Shown: piece after piece, positions 13,767 to 23,734 of the stretch | How positions within the stretch are numbered: the stretch's first letter is position 1 | Layout: every line of letters starts with the position of its first letter | NCBI GenBank assembly: GCA_964006375.1 | Contig: OZ023265.1 | Coordinates: 156,280,547 to 156,344,546, forward strand | Length of the DNA: 64,000 nucleotides | Source: Tillus elongatus | Lineage: Eukaryota > Arthropoda > Insecta > Coleoptera > Cleridae | Direction of reading: 5' to 3' | Notes under the pieces: generated by a model | Told to the model about the DNA's origin: nothing | Seen by the model: the letters and a program-made list of their open reading frames with translations, nothing else | Databases searched by the model: none | Position numbers and translations under genes: made by a program

Positions 13767-13772
<6 letters not shown>
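12616..13772 (-). pseudogene. Jockey/CR1-type non-LTR fragment, RT from motif 4 to end
   Basis: The higher-coordinate part (13500-13772) reads YLWLKSYLSGRSQTV, GVSSGVPQGSIWGPVLF and LTLYADDTIAAM, i.e. the RT motif block GVPQGS and the catalytic YADD. The second part (12797-13396) reads VKFLGVHLDSNLSWDVHV through ETRQAKDLYVPPYR, the thumb and C-terminal tail. A frameshift lies between them at about 13400-13500. The 3' end carries a (TTTA)n tail at 12618-12636. It is truncated at a (TA)n tract at 13771. Confidence 0.8.

Positions 13773-13845
<73 letters not shown>
13771..13845. repeat. (TA)n microsatellite
   Basis: 75 bp TA tract at the junction between the Jockey/CR1 fragment and a PLE fragment. 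ATATGAGACATAC lies just to its right, and its inverse lies just to its left. Confidence 0.95.
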
Positions 13846-13847
<2 letters not shown>

Positions 13848-14440
13848 CCATATGAGACATACTTGTTTCTCGGGTTGAACCGCGTCCAGAATTTATTAAA
13901 ACTGGACGTTTCGGCTCCTGTTTAGGAGCTCTTTTTAAGAGGTAAACGAAATATGTAGGACACTCTAAGGGCTCAATCTGCCTACTCCTTAGAGCGGTGG
14001 ACAAAGGTTGGTTGGGTTGTTGTAGCTCGATTACGGGGCCTTAATCTTCCTACTCCCCAAATCTCGCCGGAGATCGTCTGTGAGGTCTCAGTGTGTTCAA
14101 CCCTTGGCCAAAGAGAGATCTGGAAGTTCGTTGTAAGTCTTGTATTGTATGTATCGTTCCGTCTACCTGCTTCGTTATCAGTGAAAGTAATCGGGTCACG
14201 GTAAATTAAGTAGGGGGCTTTGGTCACGGTACTTAAAGGATTAAGAGGATTAAGCGGATTACCGGCATTTGTTAACACAGCAATAAAATTGTCTGTGGAA
14301 TTTATTTTTTTGTGTTTTTGTAATGAATATATAATAGGGTTTTCAAGTAATTGGAAGGCAAAGACCATCATCTCTCTTATTTAAACAATCGGGACGTTTT
14401 TCAATCTCGATTGCTTCGCGGATAATTAGAGATTTGGAGA
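13846..14440 (-). pseudogene. PLE fragment: endonuclease C-terminus and terminal repeat
   Basis: On the minus strand near 14368-14430 the frame reads REAIEIEKRPDCLNKRDDG, the conserved tail after the GIY-YIG domain in PLEs. Downstream is a long UTR-like frame and then a structured end: a GCTCCT/AGGAGC hairpin, GAAAC, and a CGTCCAG/CTGGACG hairpin (13880-13945). This hairpin-GAAA-hairpin order resembles the hammerhead-related ends of PLEs, but I do not see a clear CUGANGA box. The RT is missing. Confidence 0.65.
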
Positions 14441-14661
14441 GTAGGCAGATTAAGGCCCTGTAATCGATCTACAACAACCCAACCCACATTTGTCGACCAC
14501 TCTCAGCGGTAGGCAGATTGAGGCTTTAGAGTCTCCTAACATATTTGCTTTACTACTTGAAAATAGCTTCAAAACAGGAGCCGAAACGTCGAGTTTTAAT
14601 AAATTCTGGACGGGGTTCAACCCGAGAACCACTTATGTCTCACATTAAAGACCGGCGAAAT

Positions 14662-14663
<2 letters not shown>
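14441..14663 (+). repeat. Inverted second copy of the PLE terminal region
   Basis: 14441-14650 is an inverted, diverged copy of 13855-14055. Both contain AGGAGCCGAAACGTC (in this orientation), AATAAATTCTGGACG and TTCAACCCGAGAA. It lies immediately 5' of the endonuclease remnant, giving an inverted-arm layout like the PLEs at 52.4-54.9 kb and 60.9 kb. Confidence 0.7.

Positions 14664-14726
<63 letters not shown>
14664..14726. repeat. (TA)n microsatellite
   Basis: 63 bp TA tract at the outer end of the inverted PLE arm. Confidence 0.95.
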
Positions 14727-14729
<3 letters not shown>

Positions 14730-15479
14730 GCGCCTCACGTAAGAATTAACAGCATGAGGAAACCGTAATAAATACAAGTTTAGTCAAATCAGAAGAAAGT
14801 TGCGCAATGAGTAGGCCTTGTAATCTGCGTTCCCAAAAAGTAATTATCTTTCGGGGGTCTGGATGTATTGAAAAAACTGGTTTCTAAAATTTTGGTTTTT
14901 ATTTTCTTCTGAAGTTAATCTAAAAGGCATCGAAAGACAAAAAGCAGTTTGTCATTGCCACCTTTTAAGCGCTACAGGGTGGGGTTAACACATTTTCATT
15001 TCAACATTTGGTTTCTGAGAAACGATCAACAAATTAATTTTGGCGTTTTTAAGTCGCATTTCGACGCCCTTTTTTATTCGGTTTTTAACAACATATGACA
15101 CTTAATTGTTTTGTTGAGTTTTGGACTACCAATCACTATTATTCTTAAATTATGCTAATATGGCACTGCTTTACTTATGTTTAACTTGTGGATTTACCAA
15201 AAGACATTCTCCAATGGTAGACGTTCATGAAAATCTTCTGTTTTTAATCATTATGGAAACTTAAAGTAATACGATCATTGGAAAATACAAAGTGAATAGT
15301 TAAGCCAAAGCTAAAGTTACAATTATAGCAAGTGTTCAAAATCTTTTCTTCTAAGCAACGGTAGTATCTGGTCACCGTGTTATCCAGAACATTAGCCATG
15401 CATTTCTGGCCTGATACTGACAAACCCATCAGTAACGCAAATACGTACAATTGTTCTTCATTAAAAGTTTCAGTTTGGT

Positions 15480-16330
15480 AGAATCTGTGTTTAACATACC
15501 CTCAAGTCCAAAAGGGTAATATCTGGAGATCTTGCCGGTCAGGATATTGTTGAGTGTGTAAAAATTAATTTATTAGCAAATTGTTCAGATAAGTAGGCAT
15601 TTACGTCTCTTGAATTATGGACAGGGGCGCCGTCGTGTTGGAACCAACCACTGGAGGTTCTTGCCAGAGGTAGTTCATCTAAATAATTTTCAATATTATT
15701 TCTAAGCAGATATAAATAACCTTCAGAGTTGGGGTTCCCTTTATGAATAATGTTCGCACCAAAAATTCCAGCCCACATAATAAATCCAAACCGATACGTA
15801 TGCCTAGAAGGCTTTAGTAGGCGATACTTTTCTTAGCACCAATTATGTGTGCTACGGTGGTTAAAGTGCCATTGTCGGTTACTGTGCTTCACGGGTCCAG
15901 ATGATTTTGCATGGAAATTGGGCATCAGCATCGCACTGCCTCTTATACCACTTACAAAATATTCTACACCTATCTTCATCACGAGGCCTAAGTCCTTGAC
16001 AAAGATGAAATTTGTATGGATGCAACTTCTCTTTCGGTAACATCCTGTGTACTGTGGTTTTTGGTAGTCCAGTAGTTTTTTCAATTGTGCCTGTAGAAGT
16101 GCCACGACTGTTTGTTGACTGACTTTTTGAAGGAACCCTGTTGCTTTAAGTTTTGCTTCAACCGTTTCAATATGGACTTTCCAGGTGGCCGTTTTTTAGG
16201 ATACCGGGTGAAGTACCTACGTCCGGCATCATTGAGTTTCTTTGGTACAAGATGTAGCAACTTAACATATTAAACTTATCTTCGTTAGAAAAAACACTTT
16301 CCATTGCCAAATGGTAGATGTCAAAACAAT
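15480..16330 (-). pseudogene. DD41D mariner transposase, degraded
   Basis: From an ATG near 16305 the minus strand gives mariner-like blocks in changing frames. The clearest is 15539-15778: MWAGIFGANIIHKGNPNSEG, NNIENYLDELPLA and WFQHDGAPVHNSRDVNAYLS, which includes the second catalytic Asp. After a stop at 15539 a shifted frame gives PARSPDITLLD with the third Asp. The spacing fits the DD41D copies at 35.7 and 58.1 kb. Several frameshifts make it inactive. I could not place its terminal inverted repeats. Confidence 0.75.
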
Positions 16331-16439
16331 AAATGTTAATAAATTATTCTGACAGTGAACGGGTTTCCAAGGTTTTGGTAACCAATGCCTGCTCTGCGGT
16401 GAGGATTGAAAATATGTATAAAATTTTTAAGAATGTCTA

Positions 16440-16990
16440 CCAATGGAAAATGAATCCCAGTCAATTTTTAAGTTAAAAATTGGCGAAAAGCCGAGCCGTA
16501 GTAACATAAATCAATAATCATATTAGAAAATCGAGGCTAGAATTCAACAAAAATATGTTATTGATATCCGACTAGAATGGGGTCGGAGTCGGAGTTGATT
16601 TGATTTTTAACAAAGATTGTATTTATTTACTATCGTCAACTGTAGTTTTTGTTTATCATTGGAGGATGCATTTCGTTATATCACCAAGTTGGACATTGGT
16701 GAAGCAATGAGATAAAGTGTTAAAAGATAGGAGCAATTAAAATTCCCGAATATGGATCCTTCTCAGCGATCCCCTTGTGGTGGCACATTCGGAGATAGAT
16801 AGGAATTTATCGCAACAGAATAAGCAATCTATGGCAGTTCATTGGTCTTCTACTTACATACTACTAGACTACAGGTTCTAACGAATGTCGCAGTTTTATT
16901 TTCTTCATGACTTTTTCAACGTAGCAATTATAATAGACAGACTACTTAGATATTTGTTAGTTTTAGTAGGGTTATTTATTATATTTGTGC
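16440..16990. other. No gene seen
   Basis: AT-rich spacer between the mariner relic and the RTE fragment. I see no coding pattern or repeat that I can name. Confidence 0.55.
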
Positions 16991-16999
16991 GAGGGGAAA

Positions 17000-18360
17000 C
17001 GAAAAAATAATAAATAATGATAATCCTCCTTCTTTGGTTGCCATCTCCACTAATGGAGGTTAGCGACTACAACAGCAAACTCCTCTCTATCCTCCGCCGC
17101 TCTCATCAAGTTCTCAAAGCCCAGACCTGTACAATACCTTATGTTTCTCATCCATGACAGTTTCTTTCTGCCTACACTTCTTTTCCTCTCTAGTTTACCT
17201 TTAATTATGAGCTGGGGGATATAGTATTTGGGATTGCGTAATAAGTGGCCGAGATATGCTGTCTTCCTCCGGTTGACAACCTGGAGAAGCTCTCTAACGC
17301 TGTTCACTCTGCGTAAGATCTCTTCATTTCTTACTCTTGCTGTCTATGGTATTTTTAGTATGCGCCGATAGACCCACATCTCGAAAGCTTCCAGTTTATT
17401 CGTGCTCGTTATTTTTAAGGTCCATCTCTCTACTACATACAGAAGTACTGACCATATGTAGCATTTTGCTAACCTTAACCTTAAGTTTATGTCGAAATGC
17501 GAGTCGCAAAATCGTATTTTTGTAAAGTTGCTTTTGGCTTGTGCAATTCTGGAATGTATTTCTTTTTCTGGGTTTAATTGGCTGTCTATCCAGCATCCCA
17601 AGTATTTATAATGGTTGACCTGTTGTAATATGTTATTATTTAGAATGAAGGGGTTAGGTACATTCTGTCTCCTCTGTATTACCATTATTTTCGTTTTCCT
17701 GTCGTTGATCCGCATTCCAAATTCCGAACATGTCTCATTTAGCTGATCTACAATATTTTGTAAGCCGGTATCCGTATCTACCATTAATATGGTGTCATCG
17801 GCGTATCTAATAGTGTTTATCCGAACGCCATTTATTTTTATACCTTCATTAACTTTCTCAAGGGCCTTTTTGAACAGAAGCTCGGAATACGGATTAAACA
17901 ACATGGGTGACAATACGCATCCCTGTCTTTCCCAATATTTATGCTGTTAGAAGTTTCGCCCTCTATTCGAACTTCGGCCACTTAGTACCGGTATAAGTTT
18001 TTGTATAATGTTAAGCTCTTGCCATCCAGACCTATATTTCGTAGGGCGTCTATCAATATTTAGGATGCTTCACTCGGTCGAAGGCTTTCGCAACGTCCAC
18101 AAAACAGAGAAAGATGTCCCTATGTTGATCGTAACACTTCTGGCACAACACTTGTAGGCTAAACAGCGCTTCTCTTGTCCCAATACCACTCCTAAAACCG
18201 AACTGATCATGTCCTATCTCTGCTTCGCACCTTCTAAATAACCTGTTATGTAATATTTTTTATAGTATCTTAAGGGCATAACTCATAAGACTTATCAGCC
18301 TAAAATCTGTGGGAGTGTGGCAAGGGTACGAAGATCGACTCCATCCATACACGAATAATC
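17000..18360 (-). pseudogene. RTE-type non-LTR fragment, RT palm to 3' tail
   Basis: Minus-strand blocks run FVDVAKAFDRVKHP (about 18060-18100), MSPMLFNPYSELLFKKALEK and IRYADDTILMVDT (17344-17913), then VNRRKTAYLGHLLRNPKYYI (17050-17307). LSPMLFN, IRYADDT and the LGHL tail are typical of RTE/BovB-type RTs. The 3' end near 17000 carries a TTATCATTATTTATTATT tail, as expected. The apurinic endonuclease region is missing, so the copy is 5'-truncated near 18360. The 17344-17913 block is an open 189-codon frame. Confidence 0.75.
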
Positions 18361-18399
18361 AAGAGTATACGGTACATTGCATTTAAAAAAAGATAATAT

Positions 18400-19650
18400 A
18401 TTTAATTCATCAATTGTTCTTGCCCTTACATAGTTAACGGTTCCATATTAAAAGCAGACGAACAGACTCTTTCTCTGGTTTCACAAATGTTTTTTTTTCT
18501 TCTCTGTAACCGGTTTCGCGGTTTGACAGCATCATATGTAAAGGCAGACAAAAAGTATGAAGGTCTTTACTATATTTAGTTTGTATCTTAAAATTGCGCT
18601 GTTGTTTTTTCTGTTGGGTGAATTAAAATCTACAGTAGGTTTCCTCAACTTTACTATTTACAATTTTTAATGCTAATAACTAAAATTTTGTAAAAATTAA
18701 TAAGTTAGGGAGATTTAGACGTTATGTGGATCACCCTCTATGGAAGTAAAAGTACCCGAAATGCCAAAAAAATGGGTAAGAGTTTAATCTGCTGTTAATA
18801 TTACCGGACGTTAATTAAATGTATAATAGATTGACATTATCTACAACACTTAAGTATTCCGCTAAATATTTCTGTTGAACGACCAAACACATTTATATAT
18901 TTAAGACATGCATTTGTACCCCGTAATCCGTAATCACTTATTTTGGTCCCCGACAGAAAGCTGATGTAATCCCAGACTCTACTAAACAACTACCACTTTG
19001 GTAATTCAAGCGATAAATAATATAATCACACCCTTTGAACTATTAATTAACTAATCGATATCATGCCCTATGTATATAATGAGATAGTCTTGACTCACGC
19101 ATGGGAATTTTGACTTGTAAGGCAGATGGAGAGTGCGTGAAAGCATGTAGATGAATATTAAATAAAAACGTGTTTTTAGGCACCTAGGATCTCGAATTCT
19201 TGATTAGTATAATTGCCAGATATTTTATTATTTTTTGTTTGCTTTTGATAATCCTCCTCGCCATTTATTTTCCTTCTACAATATTACAATACAATACCCT
19301 TCTAGATAGTCATCAGAAATAAGATACTAAACATCAGATGAGCCATTATTTGATACTATGAATATAAACAAATCGATTTTTAAAAATACAGTATTTAAGC
19401 TGACGTCGGTCACCTTGAATATTGGAACAAAAACGGTAACGTGCGGTAAATATAACACCAGACGTTATTTCGAAATAAAAAAAATTAATAAAACTTTTTC
19501 GTATGTTGCATAAGGAAAACTTCAACTTATTTTAAATGAAAAAAATCAATTACTGACAAAAATAAATTTATTCAAAGAAAAATACCGAAACATGAATGCT
19601 TCAATGAAAAATTTTATATGAAAAAACCAAGTATATAATAAAAAAATCTC
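18400..19650. other. No gene seen
   Basis: About 1.25 kb of AT-rich sequence without a long frame. I see nothing recognisable before the fold-back repeat array starts. Confidence 0.55.
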
Positions 19651-19654
19651 TGGA

Positions 19655-20790
19655 CGCAGCAAGTGCGTTATGGTAGCGAATTTTCTTTAAAATATTTATG
19701 AAAACAGTTTTTTGAAAAGCTTTCGGGAGCTAAACTGCAAATTTATCGAAAATTCGCTACCAAAACGCACTTACTGCGTCCGGTTTTTTTTCTTACAAAC
19801 GCATCATTTTTCGTAAAAAAATGCAAAAATATATTAACGAATTTGTTCTACGAAATTTAGCTGAAAAATATTATGCACCTCTACTCACTCCTGGTCCCGT
19901 AACTTCCTTGGGGGGTGTGAACAAGAAATTTTTCTTGGGGTTTGTGGATTCAGGGGGGGCCTAAGCAGGTTTCTGAAAACAGTTTTTTCAAAAGCGTTCG
20001 GGAGATAAACTGCAAATTTACCGAAAATTCGCTACCAAAACGCACTTACTGCGTCCAGTTTTTTTTCTTATAAACGCATAATATTTCGATAAAAAATGCA
20101 AAAATGCATTAACGAATTTGTTCTACAAAAATTAGCGTAAAAAAATTATACACGCCTACTCACTCCTGGTCCCGTAACTTCCTTGGGGAGTGTAACAAGA
20201 ATTTTTTTTGGGGTTTGTGGATCCAGGGTGGGGTCCTAGGCAGGTTTCTGAAAACAGTGTTTTGAAAAGCGTTCGGGAACTAAACACCAAATTTACCGAA
20301 AATTCGCTACCAAAACTCACTCCAGGTCCCGTAACTTCCTTTGGGAGTGTAAACAAGAAATTTCTTGGGGGAATAGGGGTGCTGTGCGGGGTAGGCAGGG
20401 TTTAAGGGGGATATGGCTTCAAGATGTGAAAAACACAACTTTCAAGCCCGTTTTATTCGCATTTTCTGCTTATATTTCCTTTTTACTACCTACCCCGCAC
20501 AGCACCCCTATTCACTCCTGGTCCCGTTACTGTGTGTGTGTGTGTGTGAACAAGAAAATTTTCTTGGGTTTTGTGGATCCAGGGGGCCCTAGGAAGGTTT
20601 CTGAAAACAGTTTTTTGAAAAGCGTTCGGGAGCTAATCTGCTAATTTACCGAAAATTCGCTACCAAAACGCACTTACTGCGTCCAGATTTTTTTCTTATA
20701 AACGCATAATATTTCGATAAAAAATGCAAAAATGCATTAACAAATTTTTTCTACGAAAATTAGCTAAAAAAAATTATAGACCGTTAAACC
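19655..20790 (+). repeat. Tandem array of ~275 bp units built from a fold-back repeat end
   Basis: The landmark AAAACAGTTTTTTGAAAAG (with small variants) recurs at 19701, 19977, 20251 and 20604, giving spacings of 276, 274 and 353 bp. Each unit holds GAAAATTCGCTACCAAAACG followed by CACTTACTGCGTCC, then TCACTCCTGGTCCCGTAACT and GGTTTGTGGATCCAGGG. The third unit lacks the CGCACTTACTGCGTCC part and has an insertion. The array starts with an inward-facing copy of the same end (19655-19690), so 19655-19780 alone is a small hairpin. No protein is encoded. Confidence 0.8.
20371..20513. repeat. Perfect 24 bp inverted repeat within the array
   Basis: 20371-20394 (GAATAGGGGTGCTGTGCGGG plus GTAG) is exactly inverted at 20490-20513, flanking about 95 bp. 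It replaces part of the third tandem unit and could be a small foldback insertion. Confidence 0.8.
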
Positions 20791-21114
20791 ATAAACTTCA
20801 CTAAACCTACAAATAAATATCCAAAAAGGCACCAACTTAACTAAACTGACAGCCAAAGCATCAAAGAAAGGGTCTATTTGAAATGGATATTTTGTAAATA
20901 TTTTAGTAAAATCACGGGCAATGACGGTTGAATCTGAAACTTAAGGGTTTGCAGAACACTCTTATTGCCACATTTTCTTTTCACAATCGGTATTTGTTTC
21001 ACATTCTTGTCTAAACATTGCCAATTTTGAGGTTTAAAATTGCGAGTTTGACGTTTTGAGGAAAACTTCAAAATTTGTTTCTTTAACTGCCCATAATTTC
21101 GTTATCTTTAAAGC

Positions 21115-22455
21115 TAGAGATCCCAGGCTGGCAATCCTGCGTATCACAGGCGCTATGAAGACGACACCCTCAGCCGCGCTAGAGGTCCTGTTGATGCTGC
21201 CACCGCTTTCCATCTGCGTCAGGACAGAGGCGATGGCGTCGCATCTCAGAATGCGAGACGCAGGAAACTGGTGCGGAGAGGGAGCAGTAATAGGGCATGC
21301 AAGAGTCGCCAAGGAGGTGGAAAGGCATATTCCGATTTCCTCCATAAAGGTGCGGGATGCCGAGGATGATATTAGGTTTACTAGGCCATACACCCTCAGG
21401 ATCCCCAGTAGGGATCAGTGGAGGGACAATAAGGTTGAATTCCAGCCCGCAAGCCTGGTCTGTTTCACCGACGGATCGCGGCTGGAGGACCAAGAATCCT
21501 CCGGGGCAGGAATTTACATCGAGTGCCTGGGGGTGCGCGAGAGCTATGCTCTTGGCGCATATACCACGGCATTCGAAGCAGAGGTTAACGGTATCCTGTC
21601 TGTGGCCAATAGTCAGGATGTGAAGAGGAGTCCCGAGAAATGTGTGTACATCTGCTAGGATAGCCAGGCAGTCCTCCGGGCAGTGTGTGCGGACAGAATG
21701 AGGTCTACACTGGTTCAGAAGTGCGCTGATGCCCCCAAGGGACTAGCCAAGACAAGGGAGGTACAACTAGTGTGGGTTTCGGGACACTGTGGTGTAGCGG
21801 GGAATGAGGTGGCGATTAATATCGCAAGGCTTGCTTCCCGGCGGCCATTCTGTGGTCCGGAGTCGGCGATAGGTATAAGTAGGAAGACGGTCTCTGTTGC
21901 CTTAGACAGGTGGACCGAGGAAGCAATGAAGAGGCACTGTGGGTCGGTTGGTGGCTGCAGGCAGGCGAGGGACTTCGTGGAGGGGCCGGACAGAGATAAA
22001 GCTGTCTGGTTACTCGGAAGGAGTCGACCTACGCTTCGCCGCATCCTTGGGGTGCTAACAGGCCACTGCGCCCTTGAAGACACCTCATATTGATAGGGGT
22101 AGAGAGGGATCCCATTTGCCAGGAATGCGGCAAGGATGAGGAAACGTCCTACCACTACCTGTGCGAATGCGAGGCTTTTGGGAGTCTTCGAGCAGAATTG
22201 TTCGGATCGAGGACTCTGCAGAGGAATCAGGTAAGTACCGTCAAATTGAAGACCGCCACGGCCTTCATCTCGAGGTCGAGGTGGTTGGCGACGGAACCGA
22301 GGAGGAGTAAAGCATGGTTGTTGGGTTGCTGCGGTTGGCAAAAAGGGCCCATGGTGGCCTACTTGCTTGGCGTTGGCCTCCCCACCACTGCTTCTGCTAC
22401 TAATAAACTTGACATGTATTTTTTTGCTAATCTATTGGACGAGTTGGCTAACTAG
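21115..22455 (+). pseudogene. RNase H-type non-LTR fragment, RT end, RNase H and zinc motif
   Basis: The RT tail reads ILRITGAMKTTPSAALEVLL. RNase H follows as LVCFTDGSRLEDQESSGAGI, AFEAEVNGILSVANS, DSQAVLRAV and LVWVSGHCGVAGNEVAINIA, i.e. the DEDD-type layout of D, E, D and a final segment where NEVAI replaces the usual NE(x)AD. A zinc-knuckle-like ICQECGKDEETSYHYLCEC follows. There are in-frame stops at about 21657 and 22090. It is a relative of the minus-strand fragment at 3.3-4.6 kb. The RNase H clade (I, R1, LOA or Outcast) is not resolved. Confidence 0.8.
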
Positions 22456-22763
22456 GCCAGTGACCAGGGATCAGTAATTAAAAAAAAATATTTGATTAAA
22501 AAATGGTTTCTTGGATATAATAAAGCTATTCTAATAAGTTTTGATGCATATATAGCTTCCAAAGAGATACTGTTATATTACCAAAATTGAGGTTTGTTAG
22601 TTAATGAAGAGTTTAGATGTCAATTTTAAAAGATTGCACAAAGATTCGCTAACATAACTACCCGTGTTGCTGTTGAGAGCTAATTCCAAACGCAGCATTT
22701 TGTTTTATTTACTGGGTGACGACTGTATATGATGGTATATAAATAATGCCAGAAATATCTCAC

Positions 22764-22879
22764 CTAACATTCTCGTGCCTGCTCATGTAGATTTTCTTGA
22801 ACTGGCTGTCGGCTCTGTCTAAATCCTGTCTCATCTGGACAGCTACATGTTCAGGCAACACAGAAAGTAGCAATTGCTC
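22764..22879 (-). CDS. Ac3: Adenylyl cyclase (type 3-like) exon, start of C1a domain
   Basis: The 116 nt exon is bounded on the minus strand by TTTTTTCAG (acceptor, 22880-22882) and GTGAG (donor, 22759-22763). It encodes 38 codons plus 2 nt: EQLLLSVLPEHVAVQM, then RQDLDRADSQFKKIYMSRHE and NV. The LLLSVLP-HVA-M and YMxRHENV elements are hallmarks of the helical linker that leads into the C1a catalytic domain of membrane adenylyl cyclases, which make cAMP from ATP. The phase (0 in, 2 out) joins exactly to the exon at 31857-32006. The next exon should begin the SILFADIVGF-type catalytic segment; I did not find it at lower coordinates in the window. Confidence 0.9.
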
Positions 22880-22981
22880 CTGAAAAAATACATATGTTTT
22901 ACTACAAGAAGATAGATAGGTTAGTTTTCATAACAATGGTTGGGAGGCCGGTATTTTCCCTAATATCTATAAAAATTCATC

Positions 22982-23515
22982 ATTGCCCCGATTCGAGATA
23001 TTTGGAAAATTCTGATTGAGATATGCAAAGAGTCATATTATCGTACCTAATATAGCAGAATCGATGAGCAACTACTAGCTTTTCGTGTGCGATGTTCCAT
23101 CGGAATGTTCATTGCAAACAAGGCCGCACAATATGGCATAAATATTGTTATGCTATGCGATACTAGTACCAAATACATGATATTTAGGCAAAAACCAAAA
23201 CAGGAGGGCTTCCTTTGGTAATTATTACCTGAAGGATATAACTTAATCTATTTATGGAAGCAACAGAAACGTAATCATGGAAAATTGTTTTACGTCCTCG
23301 AAAGTTGGATAATAGTTGTTAGCAAATCTATAAAATTCAACATCGTAGGAACTGAAAAAAGATAAGCCAAAAATTCCGCCAGAAATGTTGAACACAAAGA
23401 ACAGGAAGAAGCTTCCTCAATGTTCTATTTTGATCAAAAGAAAACGTTGATATCATATATGCTAAAACGAAGTAGTATTGTGAATTTGCCTTTAACTAGT
23501 AAGCTTTATACTAAC
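22982..23515 (+). pseudogene. piggyBac transposase fragment, DDE core
   Basis: The frame reads IRDIWKILIEICKESYYRT, a stop, YSRIDEQLLAFRVRCSIGMF, then YGINIVMLCDTSTKYMI. A shifted frame continues with GNYYLKDIT and NCFTSSKVG. IDEQLLxFRGRCxFRxYIPxKP and YGIKxxxLCDxxTxYM are the standard central piggyBac blocks, and the first catalytic Asp is within the IDEQLL segment. At least one stop and two frameshifts are present, and both ends are missing. It lies about 100 bp upstream of the 22.8 kb exon, antisense to the host gene. Confidence 0.8.
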
Positions 23516-23734
23516 TGAAAGGAACGCGTAACGTTGGTTAGACAAGCCGTCAAGCTAGAATAGAGCGACTGCCCTAATCCAACCAGCCGTCCTTCACCCA
23601 CTCATTAGTGCTTATGGCAACAATAGAACCTGGTGCGATAAATCTGTATATCTGCTTGTTGGCTGATAACTTATATAATAATAAATACTGACTGCGGTAT
23701 TGGGAAATATGAAAGGTCATCTTTATTGAAAAAA

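Noticed and set aside
19655..20790. Repeat array considered as CRISPR-like
   Set aside because: Units are ~275 bp with internal transposon termini and no spacer structure, and the DNA is eukaryotic.
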